A DNA stretch of 64,000 nucleotides from NCBI GenBank assembly GCA_001949185.1, contig BDGG01000004.1, positions 2,102,278 through 2,166,277 on the forward strand, in the 5' to 3' direction. Position numbers and translations under genes: made by a program. Origin of the DNA: Ramazzottius varieornatus. Its lineage: Eukaryota > Tardigrada > Eutardigrada > Parachela > Ramazzottiidae. Of this stretch, positions 35,801-48,302 are shown in pieces (the first letter of the stretch is position 1; every line of letters starts with the position of its first letter). The notes beneath the pieces were generated by a model. The model did not search any database. It was not told the DNA's origin and saw only the letters and a program-made list of their open reading frames with translations.

Positions 35801-38800
35801 GCAGCCACCTTCCGCAGTGTGGTGTGCTCCAACCGACACAAGACTTCCTTGGCCTTCTCTGCATCACGAGCAGCCGGACCCAGCAGGAAGACAGCCAGCG
35901 AGGGTGTCTTGGGCTTCTTACTAACGTTGATCAGTTCCTTCAGACGCGGCACACCCAGCGTGACGTTCTTGGCCGACACACCAGCGTAATGGAAAGTGTT
36001 CAGTGTCATCTGGGTGGCGGGTTCTCCCAGACTTTGCGCAGCCAGAGCGCCCACCATCTCACCCGGACTAACCTGTGCTCGGTTAAACCGCTCTTCGATC
36101 TCACCCAACAGCCACTCGAAAGCTGCATTGTTCAGGTGATGCTCTTCGGCCATGCGTTTCGAGCACAGCGTCGACCGTAGCATGGTATTCATCATGATGG
36201 TAGCGTTCTCTTGGGCTTCCTTACTCAGACGATCCTCACCCTAAACACCAAAGCGCTCATCAATAACCATTCTTTCCACCAAGTTTCACTTTCACACTTT
36301 AACTTACTTTGACGATGACAAGTTTCTTCAACAGCTCGTTGACGCCTTCCACCACTTTCACAGGATGCAAATCAGTAGTACCGCGCGTCTTGATGTGGAA
36401 AGTCTTGATGGCGTTCTGCAGCATACGCTGAAGGTTACATGGTAAGGCCACTCGATTCTCGCCAGTGGGGAAGATCTTCCGGATGATGTCACGGTCTCTC
36501 TTGAGCTGCTCGAACTCTTGCTCCAAGATATTGGGAACCGTCGGGTTTGTCATGATGTCTTGAACGACAGCTGGGTCGTAGTACTTCTTCAAGAACCTAT
36601 GAGGGATATCAAACATAAAAGTACTGAGTTCAGACTAAAGTGCGGGCGGATGTCATGCCTTTCGTTCGTGGTAGAGAACTTGAAACGTTTCTCGAAAGCC
36701 GCGTTGTTCGGTTTCATCGTGGGTAACGTCTGGAATTCTACAGCACAAGCATCCAGACCATCTTCACCATAGCGAAGCTGCGTCAGGGCTTGATGGGCAT
36801 TGCGGACTGTTCCATCGTATTGGATCATGACACTTTCCATAGCTTTGATCAGACGACGCTGAATGTAACCGGTCTCGGCTGTCTTTACAGCTGTGTCGAT
36901 TAAACCTTCACGACCACCCATGGAATGGAAGAAGAACTCGGAAGGCGTCAGACCAGCCAAGTACGAGTTTTCGACGAAGCCTCGGCTTTCTGGACCGTAA
37001 TCGTCCGTAATGAAGTGAGGAAGAGTTCGGTGGCGAAAACCGAAAGGAATACGCTTGCCTTCAACGTTCTGCTGGCCCACACAAGCAATAACCTACGACA
37101 CGATAGTGATGATGATCGAGAAAACAAAATACCCACAGCTGTCAATAACCCGCATACATTAAGCCAAGAGTAACTACAGCATGTGTGTATGTAGGTCCAT
37201 GCCGAATTGACGCTTACATCTGCTAATCCGCTGACCCATCACGCACCTGCATACACAACTGCTGCACTAAGCTCACGGCGCCATGTATGCCCGTTTATGA
37301 ATCTGAGCATTTAACTATAAAATTGACTTAAGAACTCTTCAATAATCTTAAATAAAGCTTTTTCCACTGTGATTACTGAGAAAGATTAGTTACCTGTGAG
37401 ATGTTAATTTTGGACCCCTTCGAGCCAGCCACGACCATAGCCTTGAAGTTATTGTGGTCAGAAAGGGACTTCTGAGCACTACTACCGGTCTTGTCACGAG
37501 CTTCGTTCAGGATACGATTGACTTGGTTCTCGAAGGTCTGTCGAAGGGTGTTACCAGGAGTCGGCTCTAAACTGTCGTTGTGGGCCTTCTCAATGACTTC
37601 CACCACGTCCATCTTGGCTTTTCGAATGGTGTCTTGAATGTCCCTGTAAGTGTCGGGATCAGCGATGGTGTCACCGATACCAATGGTGTGGCCTTCAATG
37701 AGTAGCCAGTTGTTGACCACCGTTTGGATGTGACCCAGGAAGTTCCCGCAGACCTCGTGACCCAACTCCAGGAACAGCACGTGAATCAGCGATCCGACTG
37801 ATGTACCCAAAGTCTTCTTACAGATGATACCGCTGATCAGCTTGCCGTTCTCGATCAGCACCTGCGAACAAAATGCCACCGATGATCAGACGTTCCTAGA
37901 TGAACAGTCATTCAACACTAAGATTCCAGACTACAACAAACCTTGGTATCACCAGGTGAAATCCACTTGTACGGTCCGTCATCTTCGCTGTCTGGATGGC
38001 CTTCGTGGGTACGCTGCAAGTTGATGGGACCGGGAATGACCAAGCTAAACAACTGCTTCCCAGTCCACAGAGGCCGGGGCTTCAGGATTGCAGGCATGGG
38101 TATCTTGCCGTCCCATCGAGGAAGCCACATCAACAACTGCATCATTTGCTCCTACGGAAAAGAACAATCTTTGTTAGCCTTGTGGTGCGAAAGAGCTCTC
38201 ATCTGAAGCGTACCTTATCGATGAAGACATCTCGCTTCGTCATCTTACGAACCGCGGTCAAGGTATCCTGTACGATACCCATGACAGGCCTGTTCGACTG
38301 TGGAGTGATGATCTGTCTAGGGACCAGCATCAACTCTGATACTTCCGCCCGAGTCTCCATAGACTGCGGGACGTGCAAGTTCATTTCATCCCCGTCGAAA
38401 TCAGCGTTGTAAGGCGTAGTCACACTGGAATGGATTCACAAGATTACGAAAAACTCTTTCGACCAGCTCGTGAGATAACTTAGAGGTTCCTAATTCCATA
38501 CCTGAGATTCATACGGAACGTGGACCAAGGCAGAATTTTCACTCTGTGACCCATCATGGACATTTTGTGAAGTGTGGGCTGCCGATTGAAAATGATCACG
38601 TCGTCGTCGTTGATGTGTCTTTCCACCTAAAAACCATGAATCAGTTTCGCATTCAAGTCTCCTTGTAATATTCCAAAAGTCTTATAGATAGCTTTATTTA
38701 GAACTAACCCGGTAGCCGCATTCAAGGTGGAGATCGCTCGTCTTTGGATGGTACCGTAGATCGATTCGGTCACCGTTATCGCGGATGATGTACTTGGCTC

Positions 38801-40504
38801 CGGGATGCTGGTTGTGCCCACGGTAGACCAAGGCGTACAGCTTCTCGATGTTAAAGGGCGTGACGATTTCCGGGAAGGTCAAGTTCTGCGCCACCGTTCT
38901 CGGTACACCGACTTGATCCACACGCAAGTTCGGATCGGGTGTGATGACGGTACGTGCGGAGAAGTCCACTCGTTTACCCATCAAGTTCCCCCGAATGCGC
39001 CCCTCTTTACCCTTCAGACGCTGCTTGATGGACTTCAGTGGACGACCAGACTTTTGCATTGCCTACAATATTACACAACATGCAGTAAAACAGAATTTCA
39101 GAACGGATTCTCTAATCAAGTACCTTAGGCAAACCGGGAACGTCGTTGTCGGTGAAAGTGGAGACGTGGTACTGTAGCATCTTGGTGTCTTCTGCAATGA
39201 CGTGTGCCGCAGCCCCACTGGCTTCGTTTCGCTTGAGCTGGTTGTTGGTCTTGACAATTTCCGCCAGCTTGTACGTGAGGTCGTCCTGGCTTCGGGCAGA
39301 TCCCATCATGGTGACGGAGGGTCTAACTTGGAGTGGAGGAACCGGCATCACAGTGATGATCATCCATTCAGGACGAGAGTACCTAATATTCCAAAGGCAA
39401 AAGGTTAGTGACACACTGTAGCTTAAACCAGGATATCCTGGTAATCTAAAATGTACTTTGGATCGAATCCCAGCAAGAGACAGTCTTCGTCCGATATGTT
39501 GCGGAAGATCTCCAGCACCCGGTCAGCCGAAATGGGCTGCTTCTTCTCCTGGGACTCTTCGTTAGTCTGCTTCCATTCACCAGTCAAGTCCAAGCCACTT
39601 CGCCTGATGCTCGGTTGGTATCGACCACAACCAGAAAACCCACTCTAACACAGGAAAAAGTGGCTGCCCAAATTACCATTTCCTGGAATAAGCTTTCACC
39701 AACCTTCTTCTTATCCTCGGGAACCGCCTCACCAGCATCGTCCTTCTTCGAGTCTATTTCAGCTCCACCTTCGCAGATTTTCTTCGCTTTACAGACATCG
39801 TAGACCATCATCAGCCGCTTCTTCGGATTTCCTTTCGATCGCGACAGCGCTTCCTTCATTTTCGCATTCTCCTAAACCATCGCAACATTACGACTTAGTA
39901 CACCAAAGCTGCAGATTTGTGAGAGTAATAACTTACTGGGCTGGCAAGCAGTCGGGAACAGTAGAAGCAAACGCAGCGGAGAACTTTAATGGTCTTTGTC
40001 AGAAAACCAATGTGGAAGACGGGCTTCGCCAAATCGATGTGACCAAAGTGACCTGGAAATTGATACAGAACCGTCCAGCTTCAGAAGGCAAGCTCCCGAA
40101 ATCGACAACAGCAACCATCCAGCGGTCGGACAACGAGCAAAGCACCCTCTCAGAACATTTGTTCCTTAGGATACTCCTGAATTTCTTACCAGGACATTCC
40201 GTCATGTTGCCAGCACATGTCTGACACCGCATCATACGATCAACAGTTCCGAGACGCGGATCCATCAGTCCACCCAGCTTTGGACGTCCGTTCTCGTACA
40301 CTTCGGCGTATCTGATGCCTCCTTCCGAGGAGGACATAGCTCTCTGGAACGTAAAACTTTGTAGGACCACAGCGGAACATAAGTGGCAGCTGTCGGACAA
40401 GAGTGAAGTCTTACGATTTCATCCGGACTAAGGATACCCAGCTGGATCCGCTTCACCGTCCTGATCGGTGCAATGGAGTCCATCGTCAATGCTGACACCG
40501 CCAT
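32900..40504 (-). CDS. POLR2A: DNA-directed RNA polymerase II largest subunit RPB1
   Basis: RPB1 is the catalytic subunit of RNA polymerase II. It reads leftward from the ATG at 40502-40504 ([19 protein letters not shown]) to the TAA at 32900-32902 over more than 15 exons. The zinc clamp [13 protein letters not shown] joins [13 protein letters not shown] (about 40220 to 40060), then [16 protein letters not shown] (about 39790) and [16 protein letters not shown]. Switch and lid blocks [20 protein letters not shown] (about 39000) precede the catalytic [12 protein letters not shown] with its three metal-binding aspartates (about 38390). [16 protein letters not shown] is at about 36985, and the bridge helix and trigger loop [20 protein letters not shown] at about 36010. 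[13 protein letters not shown] precedes the linker. The CTD (32900 to about 33900) has about 20 irregular heptads and ends YSPSQ with no acidic tail. The linker near 34000-34140 is rich in SPxWTPG and MSPYGG. Core residues are intact, so the gene looks functional. Confidence 0.97.
34271..34324. repeat. Short inverted repeat with recurring GTATGCAGGT motif in RPB1 introns
   Basis: GAACCTGCATAC (34271-34282) and GTATGCAGGTTC (34313-34324) are exact inverted copies, and TGAGCCAGTAT occurs directly repeated just before each arm. The same core, AGTATGCAGGTTC, occurs again in another RPB1 intron at about 35165-35177. Partial copies are GTATGCAGG at about 35050 and ACCTGCATAC on the other strand at about 37246. 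This suggests a small dispersed repeat or MITE family. Confidence 0.5.
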
Positions 40505-41912
40505 GGTTGATTCGGATTTCAAGAAGCTTCCGGAGCTATCTAGCCTGCGACGACAGCATCCAATACGCTAATTGAAATAGTTTCACGTACATTACTGTCA
40601 AGATGTCTTCTGTACTGCAATGCTTATCGAACTTTGCAAATTGACGTCACAGTGCACGTGGAGTTTACAGGTATGACGACGCATACAGCACAGGCTTGTT
40701 ATGACGTAATTGGCGAAGTTCAAGAAGCATTACAGTACAGTGCGTATCCGGATAGCGATCTGTTACCAGTAGTTCGTCCGATCGCAGCATCTCACATTGT
40801 CCCTACATCTTAAGTTTTCACGGAGTTATCGAAGATTCACCAATGATCAGACAACAGTTTAGACAATCATACCTGTGCAAAGTCCAGACGCAGACGACTA
40901 GCGTCGAGAAGATCAGAGGACGGTGACAGTTTGCGTTGACATTTCGCCTCAGGAGTCACCGAGTGGTCCAACCACAGAGGACCTTCCGGCTGAACTGGGA
41001 ACTCTGTTGGCTCTCAGACGTACAAACTTTTCTGCAAGACTACCACCAACAATGCACGTAGATCGGAAGTTCGGGATAATCAGGAGCAGAGCTCTGAAAA
41101 TCTTGACTATTAAGAATGAGGGCTCCGTAAAGAAATCCAGCTGGTTATGTATAGCACAGCTATAAAGTCAGTTTCCGACGGCAAAACTGTCAAATGCATA
41201 GGGCAGAACTTTCAGGGCATCCCACCAATGGAAAAGGCGGTAACAATTAGATAACTGGATGCTGTGTTTTCATTGGACCAAAATCGCACGCTTGCTCTAA
41301 TCGGTCATCGAGCACCATTATGCAGTCATGTTTTCAATCAAGCATTGCGTATCGCATCCGTCATACAAGTTGGTTCCTGCATGTGCGGTTCGATGAGAGT
41401 GCATCTGGTACAATGCAATGCGCTGCCGCGCAGAGCGCGATTTAATAATTCTGCAGGCCCACTTTTGCTTTCCGGATGTTTGTCAACCTACTGTAACTTC
41501 TTCCGAGTTTGCCTATCCCCTGTCTGTGTTGTGGACTTCTTATCCCTGTTCTAGAGTGCATAATCAGGCGGTGCTGATCCAGAGTGGTGGAAGAAGTGAT
41601 TGATGCTGAAGAGCGGTCTTACTTTCTCGTTGGAACATTGGACTTATTCGGGTCTGCCAGGGAATCAATCAAGCGAAAACTGCTGTGAAATAATTTGGAG
41701 TACGGACAGTCGAACTGCGAAATAACCCATGAGCAGTAGCGTTCACGTGCTCCTTCCTACGTATTTCGCGCGGAATCTTTGTGGAGAAGATGACCAGCAG
41801 CTCAAGGGATTAGGCCTGTTTCGACGTTAGTTGACGGAGTTGTACACAGCGCGACCGAGAGGCTGCTCTCGTTTACGGTTCATCCGTGACTGTCAAGGTT
41901 AACAGCTTCAGC
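40505..41912. other. Divergent intergenic region between RPB1 and MO25
   Basis: Both genes start outward from this 1.4-kb stretch, so it should carry both promoters and 5' UTRs. A TGACGTCA-like element (TTGACGTCACAG) sits at about 40641-40652, resembling a CRE/ATF site, and GTTATGACGTAAT follows at about 40698. Open frames at 40923-41165 and 41264-41554 show no known sequence and look like chance. No repeat was recognised. Confidence 0.45.
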
Positions 41913-43456
41913 ATGTTATCGTTCTTCAGCAAATCCCAGAAAAATCCCAACGAGATTGTGCGGTCGCTGAAAGATGGACTGGTCAGTTTGGAACGGAACG
42001 ACAAGAAGCCAGAAAAGGTAAAGGGACAACATTCGTTTCTGAGCAGTCTGTATGTCCTGTATACGCAATGTCTTGGCTCTCGCATCGTTGACTGCGTATT
42101 GTGTAAGCAGTCATGTCCAACACTTTCTTCGCGTTGTAGGTCTCGGAAGAAGTTTCAAAATTGTTGCAGTCCACAAAGGGAATGCTGTTGGGCGCGCCCG
42201 AACAGGAGCCTCAGACGGAAATTGTCGCGGCACAGCTCGCTCAGGAGATGTACAATCAGAACCTGCTGTTGATAATACTGCAAAACATGAAGCGAGTCGA
42301 TTTCGAGGTTGGTAGTGATTACGGAGAGAGTGTCCTGAGTTTGAGGTGGTTCTTAAAGGGGCGAAGTCTGATTGTGTCTTTGCGCGAACAGGGGAAGAAG
42401 GATGCTGCTCAGATATTCAACATCGTTCTCCGAAGGCAGATTGGAACAAGAACGCCCACAGTGGAGTACATCTGTACGAAGCCCGAGATTCTCTTCTTGC
42501 TTATCTCAGGGTAAGAAAAAGATTTGCATTCTTGTAAGACTTGGTCGAACAATTCAGACGCATGGGCGTTACTTTATGTAGGTACGACAGTTCAGAGGTG
42601 GCATTGAATTGCGGGAATATGCTAAGAGAATGCATACGTTACGAAGCATTGGCCAAAATCATCCTTCAGTCCCCAGACTTTTACCGGTTCTTCCACTACG
42701 TGGAAGGATCTGCTTTTGATATTGCATCAGATGCTTTCTCGTCTTTCAAGGTGTGTTCTTTTTATGATTGGGCTTGTTGGCGTTTCGTCGAGCTAATCAA
42801 TGTCATGCATTGCAGGACCTCTTGACCAAACACAAGATAATAGTGGCCGAGTTCCTCGAAGCCAACTACGACAAGTTCTTTCAGCACTACCAGAAGCTCC
42901 TCGACTCTGACAACTACGTGACAAGACGGCAGTCGTTAAAGGTAATGAATGATCTCGTTCTCATCGAAATCACCTTATGTCACCGACTTCCCGTGAGCTA
43001 ACAAGTGTCGTATTATGACGCGGGTTATTGGCTATTCGGTGATGGTGGGTTTATGTTATAGTTGTTGGGAGAGCTGCTGCTGGACCGCCATAACTTCAAT
43101 GTAATGACCAAGTACATTGGCAACCCCGAAAACTTGAAGCTAATGATGATTATGCTGCGCGAAAAGAGCAAGAACATACAGTTTGAAGCCTTCCACGTTT
43201 TCAAGGTGGGGGAGGACTTGATCAACTGTATATTCCGACATGTTCTTGATGTCTGATTTTTTAGGTTTTTGTCGCCAACCCCAACAAGCCTAGACCGATC
43301 CTGGAGATACTAGTGCGCAATCGGGAAAAGCTCATAGAGTTTCTGACGAAGTTTCACAGTGATCGAACGGACGATGAGCAGTTCAACGACGAGAAGGCTT
43401 ATCTTATCAAGCAAATTAAGGACCTCAAAGCTATTTCTGATAACACTTCATCCTGA
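41913..43456 (+). CDS. CAB39: MO25/CAB39 scaffold protein, 340 aa
   Basis: MO25 is an armadillo-like helical scaffold that holds the LKB1-STRAD complex in its active form and activates other STE20 kinases. Seven exons (41913-42017, 42140-42307, 42392-42510, 42582-42750, 42816-42941, 43062-43205, 43265-43456) join to 341 codons, against 341 aa for human CAB39. Family blocks occur throughout: [96 protein letters not shown], and [19 protein letters not shown]. The ATG at 41913 is chosen because it fits the family N-terminus; a frame-open GTG lies upstream but is not needed. The gene is convergent with Tuba. Confidence 0.97.
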
Positions 43457-43828
43457 ATACTACCTACCCTCACCTTCTTCTGAAACTGCGATCCTTTTTG
43501 TCCCGGTTTACTTTCCTGTGTATTAAGCCAAGTTTTAAGCTTAGTACACTTCGACACAATCTACTTTTCGTTAAAAATGTACAGTTGGAACCCGCTCTTT
43601 TTGCTGTGTTTAACAACGATAGCTATCGTTGTCATTTCTATTCTATCCGAGGCTTCAACGGAACATGGATAACATACTTTTGCCGTTTTGGTGCGTTGAT
43701 GAAGAGTTGAATTAACAAAGCGATATCTTCCACCCTACCGCAGTACAGAGTAATTTCTAAAAGATGAGAACTTCGGGTTGAAAGCATCAAGTCACTATCA
43801 GAAATCAGAGAAGCTGCATCAGAATTTA
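43457..43828. other. Convergent intergenic stretch between MO25 and Tuba
   Basis: 372 bp separate the two stop codons and probably hold both 3' UTRs. GATAGCTATC, a 10-bp perfect palindrome, sits at 43618-43627. No gene was recognised. Confidence 0.4.
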
Positions 43829-46800
43829 TCACGTGGAGAATTTCAAGTATGAACTCGGGACATATCCTCTTGCACCATGAGTATCTTCCACGTAATACCA
43901 TTCACCATTACCATCGAGATCGTGCTGCACCAGAACCTTCACCGGCTGTCCTGCCACCAGTCGAAGTTGGTAAGGACCCGTCGGATTGAAACTGAAGCCA
44001 GCTACACAACGCTCGGTCGCCTCGGTAGTCAGCTGAGTATTCGCTGAATCTCTTGTACTGGTTGGCGACCTATGCTGGATATTATTCCGCAATGGTACGG
44101 GAGGAGGTCTTGTCTCGGCCGACAAAGCTAGAGGTCCTTGCAGTGCCTCCTTCGGTACGAAACCTTGCTGGCCTTTCGACTCGACGAACCACCGATACTC
44201 ACTTCCCATTGCATCTTTCTTCTTGATCACCTCCACGATGTCACCGCTCCGGAGAACGAGATCCATGGCACTCTTGGGTTGCACATCAGACACGACTCGA
44301 TAAGTTTCTCTTGGCGTGGAAGACTGTGCCGAGATTGACTTGATCAGCAAGGGACTAATTGAAGCAGGTAAGGAAGTTCGCTGTTGGGCTCTAAGTCCTT
44401 TGCGGTCAGTTTCCGGTGTATCGATCCTTCGGGCATCCGTTGAACTTAGGCGGTCATACTTCCTGTCTTTGTCAATCCAAACATCGTTTTGAGAGGCGGA
44501 ATGCGCGACCGATGCATTAGCGACGGAAGTCCCAAAGTCCAACTTTCGGAAAACCGCAAGTACGTTGTTGATCTTTTGACTGAGAGACTTGGGGTGCTCG
44601 ACTTTCTCGGACGATGCCATGAATAACGATAACTCATTGGCGCACATGTGGAACAATACTTTCCGAAGATAAAGAAAAGATTCGATGCAGGACTGCATTA
44701 TTCGAGCCAGTACCGCGTTGAATTTTGGAAGGTCCTCCAAAAGCTGCGCATTTAGCGCTTGGTAAGTTTTCTTCGCCAATTCAGTTTCGCCGACCATCTA
44801 ACAAGACAATAAGCATCTTTGACATTTAGCTAGTCGATCAAGCAGAAAGGCTTGAATGTCTTGAGTACTCACCGATTGTGTCCGCTGATCACTTTTCATG
44901 CGCTCTACTTTCCTTTTGCAGTTCTCAAAGTCGATGAGCTTTGCGTGACGCTTACTGATAAGGTTATCTGGACCTTGACAGCGTTTCAGAATCTCCTGCA
45001 GCGGCCACACAACGTGGTTCCGCATCTTAGGAACCTATACCGCAAAAGAGAATTTCTACAGTTACCATCTATGGCACTGTCTATCTGTTGAAAGGGTGTA
45101 TCGCCTACATAGTTTTCTTGAATGCTCTCCCCGATGCAACACTGGCTTTTCGAGAACGCAGTTCCCTCTTTCGCCGAAGTGCCGAGTAGATTCAGGAAGT
45201 TGTTCGAGATACTCGAGAATAATGGAACCAGACACTGCAAACGGACAAATTATAAAGGATATGGCAACATCGAGAATGAACTCTTATGTGCGATCGTGCT
45301 TAATTTTCAAGCACATGGATCACTCACCAGGATTTGTTCGATAAAGTCTTCGACGTTTCGCAACAGGTGTTTGACGGCTCGTTTTGACACTTGAAATCTG
45401 CGCTCTTCAGTTTGGAATGCGGTGTCTTGCATCTGCAACAAAACAGAAAGATTGAAAGCGGGCAAGGTCCAAATACCAATGAGGCCACGGTGGCGCGTAC
45501 AATAAAGAAGCCAAAAATGTTGAGTTTTCGAGAACACTTACCAGCGTGGTGAAACCGAACGTGCTCGAAATCTTCAATCCGATCCTGCTAGATTTTTTCG
45601 CCACAGAATGAAAACTCATACGAGAGAGCCGGTTAGTCAAACCTCCAGACGATCCTGGATTTCTATATTTCTCAACTAAACCGAGAAGATAAACGTGTTA
45701 ACGTACTAAAATTTCATTTCATGATATTATGACCATCACTTGCGATGCGGAGAGAGATGTCGTACCAAGTTCTTTTCGGCGTTTCAGTTCGTTAATGGTT
45801 CCAGCCATTTCTGTTAAGGTTTTTAGGCTGTCTTTCACAAAGATCTGATCGGGATGATTTTCCGGTGTTGCCTGCAATACATGCGCAAAATATGTACTGT
45901 ACTTCGACGTACTTTATGCAGATGTGCTGATGTTTATGTAAATTGAGCACCAAATATGCTGTCCTTTGTTGACGAACGCTAACCTTGAGCAGTTTGTCCA
46001 TCAAGAGAGGGTACTTCAACACCCGCTGTAGAGGCTTGATAAACATAGACGGGAGATCAAAGCAGTTCGTCTGGGTGCGAATGTCCGCCACTTTGGCAGA
46101 CATGTAACTGGAGACGTGCGGTATGTCCTTGTACTGCAATGACACCAATCAGGCAAACGTCTACGAAAATCTGCTGATATGCTCTTAGACAATAATAATC
46201 GTAGTTAACGAGATGCATCATAACAGCTAACTTACCTTTACCAGAGCCTCGATACCGGCATTATCTTTACAATACGCCAAGTACACTGTGCGTAAGTCTG
46301 AGTTCAGATGACGAAGGAAGCACTCTCCAACTTGCTCGTCGGAGACCCGTAGGTCCCGAAGTAGGCTTTCGGAAGATCGAAGCACGGCTTCTATATTGCC
46401 CATCACCAATTTCACGTTGAATTCCGGCGGCTACAAAAGGGATATTATATTCATATATAGCCCTGTAGAACTGAAGTGGTTCCCAGTCCTACCGGTGGTG
46501 GATCTTGGCGTAGGACCTTCACGCAGGTCTTCACGCTTTCCAAGTAATCGCGTTCTGTTTCGACGATTTCTTTCACGATCTTCTTTCGTTTGGTTTGCCA
46601 GTCGTCGTTCGGCGTTTCCTCTTCACTCTTTTGCGTCGAATATACTGGTATGACATCGCTTTGCAGTGCGGACGATCGACCAGAGCGATTCTCGGATTTA
46701 TTCGAGGGAACACCTCGTGCGGAGAAAACCGGGCTTGCGGAATTGACGCTCCTTTCCGCGCTGTCTCCGCTGTGGAGAGACAAGTCGTCGATATTCGAGG

Positions 46801-47883
46801 AAAGCTTTGCTTCATCCGGTTCGGATCCGATGATCTTGAGATTCCCAGCTGGACAGAACCCGACATTACCGTAGTCGTCCATGGCTTCCACCCATGCATA
46901 GCCGCGTCTGCTGAGTACTGTAACGGTATCCCCGACTTGGAAACTCGGCTCTTCTTGAGAGGCAGATACATACTCTGCCAGAACGATGGCATACGTATCA
47001 GGCGGAAAGTTTTCGACTTGCTCTTCAGACGCTAATTCGGTGCGCTCGTAGCTGGTCTGCATCTGGTTTTCCAGAGGCTGGATAATTTCGATATAGGCTG
47101 CCGGGAGGATTCCGTGACGTCCGTCGAGCAGCTCGCCTTCGATCCAGTTGTCGTCCACGTATCGTAACAAGGAAATGTAGTCTCCAGCACTAAATTGCAG
47201 TTCACCTGGAACGCCAGACTTGAAATCATACAAAGCACGTCCATAGGGTCCGTAAACTCCAGCCTGCAGCAAGGAAACCGTAACTTCCTAGACCAGCTTA
47301 GCTAGTTCGGTAATTTGAACCAAGTAATACTGTACCTCCCCGTACGATTCACCCGTATTCTGAGAGTAATCAGATGACGCGGTTCTCTGACCAGAGTTGT
47401 CCAGCGTGCTCGGAGGAGCTTCATCGGGAAGAAGACGTCTGACCCACTGGATCGGAAATATTCCATGATAGGACTCGCAGCAACCATACCACCACGAACT
47501 ATCAACAGCATATTCTCCCACTATAATCCCTCCTAGAGAACAACCCATGTGCAACAGCATCAGTTACAGTGAAACCATGATCAAACCTTACCTTTAGAAA
47601 AGCTCAAGTCGCCCTGCTCAGTACCGCGAAAGTCATTCACAGCGAAGAAGATCGGTGTTTCATTTGTTATTCCCACTTCCGGTAGACGCAATGGCGAGAT
47701 GCAGTATGTGGGTATCAGTCCTTCGTGTCCCGTAACCAAATTCACAGCGTAGAACTGCTTTCTTCCTTCTTTACGAAGCAGTTTGACCAAGTCGTTGAGC
47801 GATACACTCAGCTCCTCGCTTGGATGATCGGTCCAGTAATCCGTGACAGCTCTTCCATAGATATAGTCGGGAGTGGCCTCCAT
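43829..47883 (-). CDS. DNMBP: Dynamin-binding protein / Tuba: 4 SH3 - RhoGEF (DH) - BAR - 2 SH3
   Basis: Tuba is a Cdc42 exchange factor that binds dynamin and actin regulators and shapes cell junctions and lumens. It reads leftward from the ATG at 47881-47883 (MEATPDYIYGRAVTDY); an open frame continues upstream only through non-ATG codons. SH3-1 has LVKLLRKEGRKQFYAV. SH3-2 crosses an intron (FFAVNDFRGTEQGDLSF to WWYGCCESYHGIFP). SH3-3 has GRALYDFKSG, DNWIEG and GILPAAYIE (about 47090-47250). SH3-4 has YAIVLAEY and GFCPAGNLKIIG (about 46850-47000). The DH domain begins RKKIVKEIVETERDYLESV (about 46580) and continues with FDLPSMFIKPLQRVLKYPL (about 46010), typical of Dbl GEFs. The BAR part includes VPKMRNHVVWPLQEIL and YQALNAQLLEDLPKF (about 44700-45030). 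SH3-5 (IVEVIKKKDAMGSEYRWFV) and SH3-6 (YVEDTHGARGYVPSSYL) close the protein at 43829. Order and content match vertebrate DNMBP closely. Some DH and BAR exon edges are approximate. Confidence 0.94.
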
Positions 47884-48302
47884 GCCTTCCCAGCTCTTAC
47901 CATAATCCTCCCTCACCGTGTTCACGAAGCTCCAGCTGTGGTTTTCAGAAGGCGTAACAAATTAATTTTGAGGGTGCTCTAGAAAACAATTGGAGCGATC
48001 AGGTTTCGGATTTTTACGGCTGAATGGAAATGCGATTTGCTGCGTAATGGGTGTTTGAACGAAGTCAGCTGGAAACCACAACAAAACCTGTCTGTCCGCC
48101 AGACTCCGCCTCCACTTGAAATGCGCCGCCATTGGGTACGATCAGTGCGTTCGATGAGTCATCCCTTGGCCTAAGTCAATTTTCGCAAACTCCAAAATCA
48201 GAATTGATCATCCGAACCTCGGAATATTTCCTTCCGCTCCGTTTCTGGAGCCATGAGCTCTTGACTACTTTGCATACGTTTCCACTCTGGATCTATTCCG
48301 CA
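47884..48302. promoter_or_regulatory. Presumed bidirectional promoter region between Tuba and AAGAB
   Basis: The two start codons point away from each other across 419 bp, so both promoters and 5' UTRs must fit here unless upstream non-coding exons exist. No canonical TATA box in a convincing position or other named element was identified. The assignment rests on gene layout only. Confidence 0.45.

Noticed and set aside
34530-36180. Several long plus-strand open frames (34530-34985, 35185-35520, 35581-36180)
   Set aside because: They are mirror images of conserved RPB1 exons on the minus strand and have no recognised domain of their own.
40923-41554. Two open frames in the RPB1-MO25 interval
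   Set aside because: No domain, no convincing join to each other or to MO25, and they lie where promoters and 5' UTRs are expected.
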